Of a DNA stretch of 51,821 nt, positions 7,780 through 17,514 are shown piece by piece. Below the pieces are notes generated by a model. It was given only the letters and a program-made list of their open reading frames with translations, ran no database searches and was not told where the DNA came from. The position numbers were made by a program, and so were the translations under genes. Location: NCBI RefSeq assembly GCF_004214835.1, contig NZ_PIQJ01000004.1:1-51821 (forward strand), in the 5' to 3' direction. The stretch comes from Pseudidiomarina tainanensis (GTDB lineage: Bacteria > Pseudomonadota > Gammaproteobacteria > Enterobacterales > Alteromonadaceae). Each line of letters starts with the position of its first letter. The first letter of the stretch is position 1.

Positions 7780-8543
7780 TGATTAAACAAGCCGCCCTGC
7801 GCGCAATTCAATTAATGGATCTGACATCATTGAATAACAATGATTCGCCCGAGACGATTTCCGCTTTATGTGAAGCTGCCAATACCAAATACGGGACCCC
7901 TGCTGCCATTTGTGTGTTTCCTGAAATGGTAGTTTGGAGCAAGTTAGAGCTTGGGCGCTTAGGCTTAGGAGCAGTGAAAGTTGCGACTGTGACGAATTTC
8001 CCTGAGGGCAGCATCAATATTCAACGAGCTGAGGCCGAAACGGCAAGAGCCGTTGCAGCTGGTGCGGATGAAATAGATGTCGTGTTTCCATACCGCGCAT
8101 TAATTGAGGGCGACGTTAGAGTGGGTCTGCAATTAGTCAAAGCGTGCAAGGTAGCATGTGCTGATAAGGCGTTGCTCAAAGTCATTATTGAAAGTGGTGA
8201 ACTGCAAACGCCAGAGCTGATTCGTCAAGCTAGTGATATCGCTATTGCCGGCGGAGCCGACTTCATCAAGACATCTACCGGCAAAGTACCAGTAAATGCA
8301 ACGTTAGAAGCGACAAGAATTATGTTGGAAGCAATTAAAGCAAGCGGTGCTAAGTGCGGGTTTAAAGCAGCTGGTGGCGTTCGCACAGCAGAAGATGCGT
8401 TGCAGTATATAGAGCTTGCGGAGTCCATGATGGGTGCTGATTGGGTTCATGCAGAAAACTTTCGTTTCGGGGCTAGCAGTCTGCTCGGTAACTTGCTCAA
8501 TACCCTTAACGACGCTGACGTAGTAGAAAAGGACGACTATTAA
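7776..8543 (+). CDS. deoC: Deoxyribose-phosphate aldolase
   Basis: Cleaves 2-deoxyribose-5-phosphate to glyceraldehyde-3-phosphate and acetaldehyde, the final step of deoxynucleoside breakdown. The 255-residue protein is a class I aldolase TIM barrel. The Schiff-base lysine is in [10 protein letters not shown] (Lys165), the acidic partner in DEIDVVF, and the second conserved lysine in [14 protein letters not shown] codons at 7776 and 7779 are adjacent. The first overlaps the cdd stop, so the genes are translationally coupled. The stop overlaps the deoA start as TAATG. Confidence 0.96.
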   Translation: MMIKQAALRAIQLMDLTSLNNNDSPETISALCEAANTKYGTPAAICVFPEMVVWSKLELGRLGLGAVKVATVTNFPEGSINIQRAEAETARAVAAGADEIDVVFPYRALIEGDVRVGLQLVKACKVACADKALLKVIIESGELQTPELIRQASDIAIAGGADFIKTSTGKVPVNATLEATRIMLEAIKASGAKCGFKAAGGVRTAEDALQYIELAESMMGADWVHAENFRFGASSLLGNLLNTLNDADVVEKDDY

Positions 8544-9865
8544 TGTATTTACCGCAAGAAATCATTCGTATAAAGCGCGATGGTGGGATTTTATCGGAGG
8601 AACAAATTCGTTTCTTTGTAAATGGATTAACGACTGGTGCAATTTCTGAAAGCCAAATTTCAGCCTTAGCGATGGCTATTTTCTTTCAAGGCATGAATGC
8701 TGACGAACGCGTAGCATTGACCTTGGCTATGCGCGATTCAGGAACAGTTTTAGACTGGCAATCAATGTCGCTTGACGGACCGGTATTGGATAAACACTCG
8801 ACCGGTGGCGTGGGTGATGTGGTCAGCTTGATGCTCGGTCCGATTGTTGCTGCCTGTGGTGGATATGTGCCAATGATTTCAGGGCGAGGCCTTGGTCATA
8901 CAGGTGGTACATTGGATAAAATGGATTCAATACCTGGTTATCAAACGGTACCGTCGTTGGATGAATTTCGTCGCGTGGTAAAATCAACCGGTGTCGCCAT
9001 TATCGGGCAAACGGGAGACTTAGCGCCTGCGGATAAGCGCTTTTATGCAACGCGAGATATTACTGCGACAGTTGAGTCAGTTCCGCTCATTACAGCTTCG
9101 ATTTTGTCGAAAAAACTAGCTGCCGGTCTCGAAGGTTTAGTGCTCGACGTTAAAGTTGGTAATGGCGCGGTCATGCAAGATATTGAGAAAGCGACCGAGC
9201 TTGCCAATAGTTTAGTTACGGTAGCGAATGGCGCTGGCTTACCAACGTCTGCTATTTTGACTGACATGAACGAAGTACTGGCGAAATCAGCAGGGAATGC
9301 CATCGAGGTGATTGAAGCGATTCGCTATTTAACGGGTGATTATCGCGCGCCACGGTTGCATGAAGTTACGATTGCACTGTGTGCTGAAATGTTGGTTTTA
9401 GGTGGTCTTGCGGAAACAGAAAAAGTTGCGCGCGAAAAGGTTCTCGGAGCTCTCGAGAGTGGTGCTGCAGCTGAGGTTTTTGCAAAAATGATCAAAGAAC
9501 TCGGTGGTCCTAGCGACTTACTCACGAATTATTCAACGCATTTACCGTTGGCTCCAGTGGCGAAACCAGTCTTCGCACTGCAATCTGGTATCGTCACGCA
9601 TATTGATACGCGCGCCGTTGGTATGGCTGTTGTCGCGCTTGGCGGTGGGCGTCAACGGAGCTCCGATAAACTCGATTTTGGTGTTGGTTTGGATGCGATT
9701 GTTGGTTTAGGTGACTCGGTTGACTCGCAATCTCCGCTCGCCATGGTGTATGCGCGCGATGAAGCTGCGTGGGAAACTGCTGCCGACCGATTGCAGCGCG
9801 CATTTACGGTTGGCCAACAGGTATCGACCAGTAATCCAATAATTCATCAATATATTCGTCCCTGA
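8543..9865 (+). CDS. deoA: Thymidine phosphorylase
   Basis: Converts thymidine and phosphate to thymine and 2-deoxyribose-1-phosphate. The 440-residue protein has E. coli DeoA length. It shows the nucleoside phosphorylase signatures [10 protein letters not shown] (phosphate loop, about residues 82-91) and [15 protein letters not shown]. The product feeds DeoB, then DeoC. Its start overlaps the deoC stop by one base, and it is 23 bases from deoB. Confidence 0.97.
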   Translation: MYLPQEIIRIKRDGGILSEEQIRFFVNGLTTGAISESQISALAMAIFFQGMNADERVALTLAMRDSGTVLDWQSMSLDGPVLDKHSTGGVGDVVSLMLGPIVAACGGYVPMISGRGLGHTGGTLDKMDSIPGYQTVPSLDEFRRVVKSTGVAIIGQTGDLAPADKRFYATRDITATVESVPLITASILSKKLAAGLEGLVLDVKVGNGAVMQDIEKATELANSLVTVANGAGLPTSAILTDMNEVLAKSAGNAIEVIEAIRYLTGDYRAPRLHEVTIALCAEMLVLGGLAETEKVAREKVLGALESGAAAEVFAKMIKELGGPSDLLTNYSTHLPLAPVAKPVFALQSGIVTHIDTRAVGMAVVALGGGRQRSSDKLDFGVGLDAIVGLGDSVDSQSPLAMVYARDEAAWETAADRLQRAFTVGQQVSTSNPIIHQYIRP

Positions 9866-9888
9866 GCAACTCAATAGAGGGTGAGAAG

Positions 9889-11112
9889 ATGTCTCGAGCC
9901 ATTATCGTTGTACTTGATTCTTTCGGCATCGGTGCCGCTGCAGATGCCGATAAGTTTGGTGATGATGGCGCAGATACCTTCGGCCATATTGCCGCCGAAG
10001 CCGCTGCTGGAAGAGCAAATGACGGTCGTTCAGGCCCGTTAAAAATCCCTAACCTCCTGCGTTTGGGATTGGCCGAAGCCTATTACGGAGCAACTGGCGA
10101 ACAGCCAGCAGGGCTTGAGCCGGCGCAAGAGATTATTGGACGATTTGGCTGGGCGCAAGAGCTTTCATCTGGCAAAGATACGCCGTCAGGGCACTGGGAA
10201 ATGGCCGGTGTACCGGTGTTATTTGATTGGGGTTACTTCCTTGAACCGCAGGATTCATTTCCGCAAGAATTGCTAGATCAGATTGTCGCTGAAACCCAAA
10301 TACCCGGCCACCTCGGTAACTGTCATGCTTCGGGCACGCAAATTATTGCTGAGCTCGGTGAAGAGCACATGCGTACCGGTAAACCGATTTTTTATACGTC
10401 CGCTGACTCGGTATTTCAAATTGCCTGTCATGAGCAAAGCTTTGGGTTAGAAAGGTTGTATGCGCTGTGTGAGTGTGTACGGCGACTCCTCGAGCCGTAT
10501 AACGTTGGGCGGGTGATTGCGCGTCCATTTGTGGGTGATAATAGTGCAACCTTTAAACGCACAGGCAATCGTCGCGACTACGCTGTACCACCACCCGAAC
10601 CAACTGTACTCGATAAGCTTGTCGCACAGGGCGGCGAGGTGATTAGTATTGGTAAAATTGCGGATATTTTTGCGCATCAAGGCATAACCCAAAAATATAA
10701 AGCGACAGGTATTCCAGATCTTGTTGCGACAACTATTGAGCAAATGCACAAGGCGCTATCACAGACTATAATTTTTACCAATTTAGTTGATTTTGATAGT
10801 GATTACGGGCATCGACGGGATGTCAGCGGTTACGCCGGCGCACTGGAACAATTTGATATGTTGTTACCTGGTATTCTTGCCGCCATGCAACCTGACGATA
10901 TACTTATTTTGACAGCGGATCATGGCTGCGACCCAACTTGGCCTGGTACTGATCATACGCGTGAATATGTCCCCGTTCTTGCTGTGGGGGAAGGCATAGA
11001 GCCGGGTTCGATGGGGCGCCGTGAGAGCTTTGCTGATATCGGTCAAACCGTTGCGTCGTGGTTAGGCTTACCATCGACATCTTTTGGTCAATCCTTTATT
11101 GATGAGCGGTAA
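9889..11112 (+). CDS. deoB: Phosphopentomutase
   Basis: Interconverts ribose-1-phosphate or deoxyribose-1-phosphate with the 5-phosphates. The 407-residue product is an alkaline-phosphatase-superfamily metalloenzyme. The N-terminal metal motif is [20 protein letters not shown], with a [10 protein letters not shown] segment carrying the phosphothreonine site. The C-terminal metal ligands are in [18 protein letters not shown]. An AGGGTGAG ribosome binding site precedes the ATG. It is the fourth gene in cdd-deoC-deoA-deoB-deoD. Confidence 0.97.
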   Translation: MSRAIIVVLDSFGIGAAADADKFGDDGADTFGHIAAEAAAGRANDGRSGPLKIPNLLRLGLAEAYYGATGEQPAGLEPAQEIIGRFGWAQELSSGKDTPSGHWEMAGVPVLFDWGYFLEPQDSFPQELLDQIVAETQIPGHLGNCHASGTQIIAELGEEHMRTGKPIFYTSADSVFQIACHEQSFGLERLYALCECVRRLLEPYNVGRVIARPFVGDNSATFKRTGNRRDYAVPPPEPTVLDKLVAQGGEVISIGKIADIFAHQGITQKYKATGIPDLVATTIEQMHKALSQTIIFTNLVDFDSDYGHRRDVSGYAGALEQFDMLLPGILAAMQPDDILILTADHGCDPTWPGTDHTREYVPVLAVGEGIEPGSMGRRESFADIGQTVASWLGLPSTSFGQSFIDER

Positions 11113-11120
11113 CATAAACT

Positions 11121-11825
11121 ATGACAACACCTCACATAAATGCCCCAGCAGATACCTTTGCTGAACTCTGTTTATTACCTGGTGATCCACTTCGTGCGAA
11201 ATTTATCGCTGAAAGGTTTTTAGATAATGCGCAGTGTGTCACTGATGTACGGAACATGCTTGGGTATACAGGTACCTATAAAGGGCAACCGGTATCTGTT
11301 ATGGGCACCGGAATGGGTATTCCATCGTGCTCCATTTATGCCACCGAACTGATTCGTCATTATGGGGTTTCTAAACTCGTTCGCCTCGGTAGTTGCGGTG
11401 CCGTATTACCTCATATTAATTTGCACGACATTATCTTAGCGCAAGGAGCCTGCACGGATTCTGGCGTGAATCGTCAACGCTTTAACAATTTTGACTTTGC
11501 GGCAATAGCAGATTTTCAACTGCTTCGAAAAGTTGCAGAGCACGCTGAGCGAAGCGCAGTAAATGTGCGTGTAGGTAATGTTTTCTCTGCCGATTTATTT
11601 TATCAGTCAGACCCCGCATTACGCTCCCGCCTTGCCCAAATGGGAATTTTGGGCGTGGAAATGGAGGCCGCTGGTTTATATGGCGTGGCTGCAGAACATG
11701 GAGTATCAGCATTGACGGTTCTCACTGTGTCAGACCACATCGAGCGTGGTGAAGCCATGAGCTCGCAAGAACGTCAACTCGGATTTTCTGCGATGGTTGA
11801 GCTGACCCTAGATGCCCTTATTTAA
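11121..11825 (+). CDS. deoD: Purine nucleoside phosphorylase, DeoD type
   Basis: Phosphorolysis of purine (deoxy)nucleosides to base and (deoxy)ribose-1-phosphate. The 234-residue protein has the hexameric bacterial PNP signatures: the N-terminal MTTPHINA with its conserved His, [24 protein letters not shown] in the active site, and the catalytic Asp in [10 protein letters not shown]. It is the last gene of the operon, 8 bases after deoB. The E. coli deoCABD order is kept. Confidence 0.97.
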   Translation: MTTPHINAPADTFAELCLLPGDPLRAKFIAERFLDNAQCVTDVRNMLGYTGTYKGQPVSVMGTGMGIPSCSIYATELIRHYGVSKLVRLGSCGAVLPHINLHDIILAQGACTDSGVNRQRFNNFDFAAIADFQLLRKVAEHAERSAVNVRVGNVFSADLFYQSDPALRSRLAQMGILGVEMEAAGLYGVAAEHGVSALTVLTVSDHIERGEAMSSQERQLGFSAMVELTLDALI

Positions 11826-11892
11826 TTGTTAAAAATTCATCTATTCCATAAGTATATCTAATCAATACTTCTCTTTCATACTAACAGTAATA

Positions 11893-11921
11893 GAGGGTTT
11901 AACCTAAAAGTGGTAGCCCTC
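11893..11921 (+). terminator. Weak hairpin after the deo operon
   Basis: GAGGG and CCCTC can pair around a long loop, followed by GTTTACTCC. It lies about 70 bases after deoD. There is no real T run, so termination here is doubtful. The rest of 11826-12007 holds no gene and must contain the promoter of the following cytochrome/nirK cluster, but I could not identify a convincing promoter, NsrR or FNR site. Confidence 0.25.
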
Positions 11922-12007
11922 GTTTACTCCTTCATTTCACTCGTAAAAGCCCGGTATTTCGCTAACCTATAGTCATCTGATAAAGACTTCGAACAAGGGG
12001 CATTACG

Positions 12008-12400
12008 ATGACTAACGTTAATAAATTTAAATCAGGCATTTTCGCTGCGGTTTCCATTTTCGCGCTGTTTTCTGCTGGAGCACAAGCCGACGCCGGTGAG
12101 GCTGTTTACAAGAAAAATTGTATGGCATGCCACCAAGCCAATGGTCAGGGTATGGCAGCAGTTTTCCCGCCGTTGGTAGGCAACTCCAATATTACTGATA
12201 AACCAGCTTACATCGCTGAAACTATCGTCAAAGGCAAATCCGGTAAGGTCACTGTGAATGGTGCCGAATTCAACGGCATGATGCCGCCTATGGCGTACTT
12301 AAATGATGCTGATATTGCAGCCGTAGTGAGCTACGTCAATAAAAAATTTGCAAACGGAAGCAAAGAGATTTCAGCGGCTGAAGTAAAAGCAGTTCGCTAA
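12008..12400 (+). CDS. Periplasmic class I cytochrome c, probable electron donor to NirK
   Basis: The 130-residue protein has a signal peptide ending near AGAQADA (about residue 28). One haem-binding motif CMACH follows (Cys38, Cys41, His42), with a candidate sixth ligand in GMMPPM (about Met92). It is a small soluble monohaem cytochrome. It lies 32 bases before nirK, so it is an obvious candidate to feed electrons to the nitrite reductase; that partnership is inferred from position. An AAGGGG ribosome binding site precedes the ATG. Confidence 0.88.
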   Translation: MTNVNKFKSGIFAAVSIFALFSAGAQADAGEAVYKKNCMACHQANGQGMAAVFPPLVGNSNITDKPAYIAETIVKGKSGKVTVNGAEFNGMMPPMAYLNDADIAAVVSYVNKKFANGSKEISAAEVKAVR

Positions 12401-12432
12401 GAATTTTAAATTAAACACATTGGAGAAGTACC

Positions 12433-13581
12433 ATGAAAACCTTCATTAAAAGTGCAGTTGCAAGTGCCTTACTCGTTTCTTTTGCCGGCTTACCTGTTAT
12501 TGCAGAAGCAAACGTACCGTTAAAACACGATAGCGAATATGTTATCGATGGTAAAATTTACGGTATGCCTAAAGCAAAAATTTATCGTGATGATTACAAC
12601 GGCCCAGCGGTCGTCGGTGATTATGTGACCATGGTTCCGCACTTAGCTAAGCTCGACTACAAAGGTAACAAAGAACACGAAGTTCGGATGGATGTGTTTT
12701 CACAGAAAGTTGAAGTAGCGCCAGGTGTAAGCTACAACGCGTGGACTTTTGGTGGTAGCGTACCTGGTCCGGTACTTCACGTTCGTGAAGGTGACCGCGT
12801 AGTGTTCAAAATGAAGAATCGTTCAACTGAAGAAGTTGTGATTACCAAGCCTTTCAAAGGTGCTTCACCTTACTTTGATCAAATTGCTGCCAACCAATTG
12901 CAGAAGCATCAACCGGTTGTTGCGCCAATGCCACATTCGATGGATTTCCATAGCGGTACTGTCGCGGCGAATGATAAGTGGGCGACTATTGCCCCGGGCG
13001 AAACTATCGAATTTGAATGGATTGCGAATTATGCCGGTACTTATATGTATCACTGCGGTACTTCAAGCGTACTGATGCACACTGCAATGGGCCAATATGG
13101 TGCTGTTGTTGTGTCGCCAAAAGAAGGCTACCCAACTGATAAAGAAGTTGACCAAGAGTACGTGATTGTTCAATCAGAAATGTACCTTGAGCAAATGGGC
13201 GAAGACTATATTTACGATCATTCTGCAGCATTAGCGCGTGACCCAAGCCACGTTGTATTCAACGGTCATGTTTCAGCGCTTAGCGAAAACCCATTGAAAT
13301 CAAATGCCGGTGATCGCGTGCGCATTCACTTCTTGAATGCTGGCCCGTCAGGAACTTCAAGCTTCCACGTTATCGGTGCAATTTTCGATAAGGTCTGGGC
13401 TGAAGGTGACCCTCGTAACACTTGGTACGGTATGCAAACTGTATTGCTTGGCGCAAGTAGCAGCGCAACTGTTGAGTTCATTGTACCAGAAGAAGGTGTC
13501 TACAAACTGGTCGATCATGAGTTTGCAGATGCTGAGCGCGGTGCTGCTGGTGCGTTATACGCAGGCCCTCGTAAGAAATAA
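12433..13581 (+). CDS. nirK: Copper-containing nitrite reductase (NO-forming)
   Basis: Reduces nitrite to nitric oxide in the periplasm. The 382-residue protein has a signal peptide (about 1-26) and two cupredoxin domains. Aligned by motif to Neisseria AniA, the type 2 copper ligands are His173 (MDFH), His207 (YHC) and His362 (LVDHE). The catalytic pair is Asp171 and His312 (SSFHVIG). Type 1 copper ligands are His168, Cys208 and His216. The axial position, Met in AniA (HIANGMYG), is Gln221 here (HTAMGQYG). Residues about 131-165 form an insertion before MPHSMDFH compared with AniA. The gene sits in a cytochrome c-nirK-nirV-sco cluster, with GGAG before the ATG. Function is confident; spectral type and potential are not. 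Confidence 0.93.
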   Translation: MKTFIKSAVASALLVSFAGLPVIAEANVPLKHDSEYVIDGKIYGMPKAKIYRDDYNGPAVVGDYVTMVPHLAKLDYKGNKEHEVRMDVFSQKVEVAPGVSYNAWTFGGSVPGPVLHVREGDRVVFKMKNRSTEEVVITKPFKGASPYFDQIAANQLQKHQPVVAPMPHSMDFHSGTVAANDKWATIAPGETIEFEWIANYAGTYMYHCGTSSVLMHTAMGQYGAVVVSPKEGYPTDKEVDQEYVIVQSEMYLEQMGEDYIYDHSAALARDPSHVVFNGHVSALSENPLKSNAGDRVRIHFLNAGPSGTSSFHVIGAIFDKVWAEGDPRNTWYGMQTVLLGASSSATVEFIVPEEGVYKLVDHEFADAERGAAGALYAGPRKK

Positions 13582-13598
13582 GTCAACAGGAGTTGATC

Positions 13599-14342
13599 AT
13601 GTATAAGTGGCTGAGTGTTTTGAGTATGGTGGTGGCTGTGCAAGCAGCCGCCGAGCCGGTCATCATTCCCGCTGGTGAATATAAACCTGCGGTGCTACTT
13701 GATGAAACCGTTGAGGTTGTGGTGATGCCGGCGTTTAAGTTAGACGCAGCACCAGTCACTTATGCGCAGTATCTGGATTTTGTGTTGGAAAACTCGAAAT
13801 GGCGTCGCGATAACATTGCCGCTATTTTTCATGACGGTAATTATTTAAAGAGCTGGTCAGTAAATGATCAAGTGCCTGCTGGCTATGAGTCTAAGCCAGT
13901 CACAGAAGTGTCTTGGTTTGCAGCTCGCGCTTATTGTGATGCGCAAGGTGGAAGATTACCAACACTCGATGAATGGGAATATGCATCCAATTACTATCTT
14001 CAGCAACACGGTTTGAGTGATAAAGCGTACGCACAAATGTTGTTTGCGCGACACAGCAACCCAACTGCTTACAGTAAGCAGGAAGTCGATACAACTATTG
14101 GACAACTGGATTACATGCACAACCGCGTGAATGAATGGGTTGAAGATTATCAATTGTTGCTAACCAATGGCGACAATAATGATTTGCTTGCTGGATCTTG
14201 TGGCGATAGCGCGAGATTTATGGCTGATTTTGGTGATGCGAGCTACGCGACTTTCTTTCGTTATCAGTCTCGTAGCAATTATCGCCCACAAAGCACAACT
14301 AGCACTTTAGGCTTTCGTTGTGCTTACGATTTGGAGAAATGA
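13599..14342 (+). CDS. nirV: NirV-like SUMF1 (formylglycine-generating-enzyme fold) protein
   Basis: The 247-residue protein has a signal peptide (about residues 1-18) and one SUMF1/FGE-sulfatase domain. Landmarks are the core PVTEVSWFAARAYCDAQGGRLPT, given here in parts (PVTEVSWFAARAYC, GGRLPTLDEWEYA), NEWVED, and the C-terminal GFRCAYD. Genes of this family lie next to nirK in several denitrifiers and are called nirV; their role is unsettled. Where true FGE has its catalytic cysteine pair, this protein reads FFRYQSRSN, so sulfatase-modifying activity is unlikely. The start at 13599 has CAGGAG upstream; TTG at 13593 is too close to it. Confidence 0.8.
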   Translation: MYKWLSVLSMVVAVQAAAEPVIIPAGEYKPAVLLDETVEVVVMPAFKLDAAPVTYAQYLDFVLENSKWRRDNIAAIFHDGNYLKSWSVNDQVPAGYESKPVTEVSWFAARAYCDAQGGRLPTLDEWEYASNYYLQQHGLSDKAYAQMLFARHSNPTAYSKQEVDTTIGQLDYMHNRVNEWVEDYQLLLTNGDNNDLLAGSCGDSARFMADFGDASYATFFRYQSRSNYRPQSTTSTLGFRCAYDLEK

Positions 14343-14344
14343 GA

Positions 14345-14986
14345 ATGAAAAATTTAATGTTAGCTTTATCGGTCGTACTGTTCAGCTCTGGTGTCGCCAT
14401 AGCACAAGATCACAGCCAACATAATCATCATGATCATATGAATCACACAACGTTCAAGGCTGAGCCAGTAAATAAAGAACACTCGATTTATCATTTAGAT
14501 GGGGAGTGGCAAGCCCATACTGGTGAATCATTGACGCTTGCGAACTTCCAAGGGCAGCCGATTGTTATTTCAATGATTTATGGTAGCTGTACCACTGCAT
14601 GCCCAGTGTTAGTTAATGATGCGCGTCGTATCTTTGAAGCACTACCAGATGCGTACAAAGGTGAAGTGAAATTGGTCATGGTAAGTTTTGACCAAGACCG
14701 CGACACCCCAGCCGCGTTGGCTGAATATGCAGCAAAATACAATTTGGGTGACGACGTTTGGACATTCCTTCATGGCGATGACAATAACATTCGAGCTTTA
14801 GCAACATTGCTTGGCGTGCGCTACCGTAAGCGTGCTGACGGCGACTTTGATCATAGTAACCTAGTCACTGTGCTTGATGTCCATGGTCGTGTCGTTGAGC
14901 GTGTTGAGGGTTTGAATCGGCCAGTTGAAGAGGCCGTAAACGCATTAGTGAAGATTATCGACGAGAATCATTTATTGCACCGCTAA
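14345..14986 (+). CDS. SCO1/SenC-type copper chaperone
   Basis: The 213-residue protein has a signal peptide (cleaved near residue 20) and a thioredoxin-fold SCO domain. The copper ligands are Cys82 and Cys86 in GSCTTACP and His170 in FDHSNL. The mature N-terminus is rich in histidine (six within residues 23-34), a likely extra metal-binding tail. SCO proteins deliver copper or reduce copper sites, classically CuA of cytochrome oxidase. As the last gene of a nirK cluster, it probably serves NirK maturation here; that is inference. The start at 14345 has GGAG upstream, and the gene nearly abuts nirV. Confidence 0.9.
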   Translation: MKNLMLALSVVLFSSGVAIAQDHSQHNHHDHMNHTTFKAEPVNKEHSIYHLDGEWQAHTGESLTLANFQGQPIVISMIYGSCTTACPVLVNDARRIFEALPDAYKGEVKLVMVSFDQDRDTPAALAEYAAKYNLGDDVWTFLHGDDNNIRALATLLGVRYRKRADGDFDHSNLVTVLDVHGRVVERVEGLNRPVEEAVNALVKIIDENHLLHR

Positions 14987-15019
14987 AGCGGCAAGCTGTC
15001 TTATTGAGTTAATCGTACA

Positions 15020-15056
15020 AAAGTGCCGCGAATTCGGTTAGAATTCGCGGCACTTT
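15020..15056. terminator. Long perfect hairpin ending the nirK cluster
   Basis: Two 16-base arms (AAAGTGCCGCGAATTC and its exact complement) with a GGTTA loop are followed by CGTATTTATT. It lies 33 bases after the SCO gene and 50 before prfC. The stem is very stable and the A/T-rich tail could act in either direction. Likely a terminator. Confidence 0.75.
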
Positions 15057-15106
15057 CGTATTTATTGTCTTTAAATTGACTTATCCATTAGGAAAAAGAG
15101 TTCAGC

Positions 15107-16702
15107 ATGTCAGATCTGGCCAAAGCTATCGCCAAAGAAGTCGCCAAGCGGCGTACGTTCGCTATCATCTCGCACCCTGATGCGGGTAAAACGACCATTA
15201 CTGAAAAAGTATTGTTACACGGTCAAAAGCTACAAAAAGCCGGAACTGTAAAGGGCAAGAAATCGGGTCAGCATGCGAAATCTGATTGGATGGAAATGGA
15301 AAAAGAACGGGGTATCTCGGTGACTACCTCGGTCATGCAGTTTCCGTATCGTAATGCTTTGGTTAACTTGCTGGATACGCCAGGACACGAAGATTTCTCG
15401 GAAGATACGTACCGTACCTTAACCGCAGTAGACTCTTGCCTTATGGTGATTGATGGTGCAAAGGGTGTTGAGGATCGCACCATCAAACTAATGGAAGTAA
15501 CGCGTCTGCGTGATACCCCGATTATCACTTTCATGAACAAACTCGACCGCGATATTCGCGATCCGTTGGAATTGTTGGATGAAGTTGAGAGCGTTCTCAA
15601 TATTATGTGTGCACCCATTACATGGCCAATAGGGTCAGGTAAAAATTTTAAAGGTGTTTATCATCTGCTCAATGATGAAGTGATTTTCTATAAAACCGGT
15701 CAAGGTCACCGTATTCAAGAGTTAGATGTCATTAAAGGTTTGGATAACCCAGAGTTGGATGCACGCATTGGCGATTACGCAGATGATCTGCGTGTACAAA
15801 TTGAGCTGGTGAAAGGAGCATCAAATAGCTTTGACCTAGAGATGTTTCTCGCTGGTGAACTAACACCGGTCTACTTCGGTACTGCTTTAGGTAACTTTGG
15901 CGTTGACCACATGTTAGATGGTCTTGTTGATTGGGCACCGACCCCACTTTCTCGTGAAATTGATGATGGCACAGCTATTGCGGCGACGCACCCAGATTTC
16001 TCTGGATTCGTATTTAAGATTCAAGCAAACATGGATCCAAAACATCGCGACCGCGTTGCGTTCATGCGTATCGTTTCAGGTAAGTATGAGAAGGGCATGA
16101 AAATGCACCAAGTGCGAATTGGTAAAGACGTTCGAATTGCCGACGCGTTAACCTTTTTGGCAGGGGACCGTGAGCAAGTGGAAGAGGCTTATCCGGGAGA
16201 TATTATCGGCTTGCACAACCACGGTACGATTCAAATCGGTGATACGTTTACCGGTGGCGAACAATTCAAGTTTAGCGGTATCCCGAACTTTGCGCCGGAG
16301 TTGTTCCGTCGTATTCGTTTAAAAGATCCGTTGAAACAAAAGCAATTACTTAAAGGCTTGGTGCAGTTGTCTGAGGAAGGTGCGGTGCAGGTATTCCGTC
16401 CGCTAAGCAACAATGATTTGATTGTAGGTGCAGTCGGTGTGCTACAGTTTGACGTTGTTGTGCACCGTTTAAAATCTGAATATAACGTCGATGCAGTATA
16501 CGAGAGCATCAACGTTGCCACAGCGCGCTGGGTGAGCTGTGAAGATGCGAAGAAACTTGATGAGTTTCGCCGTAAAGCAGAATCAAATCTAGCTCTAGAT
16601 GGCGGTGACAATTTAACGTATATCGCGCCAACTATGGTGAATCTGAGCTTGGCGACCGAGCGTTACCCCGATATCGTATTTAGTCACACTCGGGAGCACT
16701 AA
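15107..16702 (+). CDS. prfC: Peptide chain release factor 3
   Basis: RF3 is the translational GTPase that recycles RF1 and RF2 after termination. The 531-residue product has all G motifs: P-loop SHPDAGKTT (about residues 24-31), switch region [28 protein letters not shown] and NKLDRD. RF3-specific C-terminal domains follow, ending [12 protein letters not shown]. Length is nearly that of E. coli RF3 (529). It appears monocistronic after the palindromic hairpin, 23 bases before the DNase gene. Confidence 0.97.
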   Translation: MSDLAKAIAKEVAKRRTFAIISHPDAGKTTITEKVLLHGQKLQKAGTVKGKKSGQHAKSDWMEMEKERGISVTTSVMQFPYRNALVNLLDTPGHEDFSEDTYRTLTAVDSCLMVIDGAKGVEDRTIKLMEVTRLRDTPIITFMNKLDRDIRDPLELLDEVESVLNIMCAPITWPIGSGKNFKGVYHLLNDEVIFYKTGQGHRIQELDVIKGLDNPELDARIGDYADDLRVQIELVKGASNSFDLEMFLAGELTPVYFGTALGNFGVDHMLDGLVDWAPTPLSREIDDGTAIAATHPDFSGFVFKIQANMDPKHRDRVAFMRIVSGKYEKGMKMHQVRIGKDVRIADALTFLAGDREQVEEAYPGDIIGLHNHGTIQIGDTFTGGEQFKFSGIPNFAPELFRRIRLKDPLKQKQLLKGLVQLSEEGAVQVFRPLSNNDLIVGAVGVLQFDVVVHRLKSEYNVDAVYESINVATARWVSCEDAKKLDEFRRKAESNLALDGGDNLTYIAPTMVNLSLATERYPDIVFSHTREH

Positions 16703-16725
16703 TAGCAAATCCAAAAGGAGGCGTC

Positions 16726-17514
16726 GTGAAATTGTTTGATAGTCACTGTCACATTAATTTTGACGCCTTTGATCAGGACCGAAAAGCCGTATTACAACGC
16801 GCGGCAAAGCAAGGTGTTAAGCGGCTTTTTGTTCCTGGTGTCGCGCGGCAATTGAGCTCTGATAAACATTGGCGAAACGATTGCGGGTCAATTAAAGTAA
16901 TTGAAGGATTTGGTTTACACCCATATTTTATTGCACAACACCAAGTATCAGATCTTGAATGGCTGGCGCATCAACTGGAGCAATTTCCGCACGCTGTTGT
17001 GGGTGAAATTGGCTTGGACGCCGAAGTGAGTGATTACAAAAAGCAATACGAGCTTTTTACTGCCCAAGTTGACCTGGCTGTAGCATTCAACCGCAGCCTC
17101 GTATTACATCATCGAAAAACACAGCCTAAGCTGCTAAGAATTCTAAAGCCGCTACGAAGCAAGCTACCTGAGGTTGCTGGCGTGATTCATGCATTTTCGG
17201 GCAGTCCCGAGCAAGCAAATGAGTGGACTAAGCTAGGATTTATGTTAGGCGTCGGTGGTGTTATGACGTATTCAAGAGCCAATAAGACACGCCAAGCCAT
17301 TCAACAAGCAGACATCCAACATTTAGTGATTGAGACGGATGCGCCTGATATGCCATTAAGTGGCTTTCAAGGCCAACGTAACGAACCCGCTCAATGCATC
17401 AAAGTATTGGAAGAACTGAGTCACCTTAGAGATGAACCGATCGAGCATCTGGCCAACATTATTTGGCATAATACGTGTCGACTATTTGGTGGAACTATTC
17501 AGTTGGATGATTAA
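16726..17514 (+). CDS. yjjV: TatD-family metal-dependent deoxyribonuclease, YjjV type
   Basis: The 262-residue TIM-barrel hydrolase has the TatD metal ligands: DSHCHINF (His7, His9), VVGEIGLDAE, LVLHHRKTQ, VIHAFSGS and ETDAPDMPL. Family members are 3'-5' DNases or DNA-repair/quality-control enzymes; the exact substrate of YjjV is not settled. It uses a GTG start preceded by a nearly ideal AAGGAGG ribosome binding site. It follows prfC, and its end overlaps the convergent ytjB/smp gene by 20 bases. Confidence 0.92.
   Translation: MKLFDSHCHINFDAFDQDRKAVLQRAAKQGVKRLFVPGVARQLSSDKHWRNDCGSIKVIEGFGLHPYFIAQHQVSDLEWLAHQLEQFPHAVVGEIGLDAEVSDYKKQYELFTAQVDLAVAFNRSLVLHHRKTQPKLLRILKPLRSKLPEVAGVIHAFSGSPEQANEWTKLGFMLGVGGVMTYSRANKTRQAIQQADIQHLVIETDAPDMPLSGFQGQRNEPAQCIKVLEELSHLRDEPIEHLANIIWHNTCRLFGGTIQLDD

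Noticed and set aside
10447-10749. 100-codon frame antisense to deoB
   Set aside because: Sense strand encodes an intact phosphopentomutase with all metal motifs.
11826-12007. NsrR or FNR operator upstream of the nirK cluster
   Set aside because: I looked for TTGAT-N4-ATCAA and GATGCAT-type palindromes and found no convincing match, so none is claimed.
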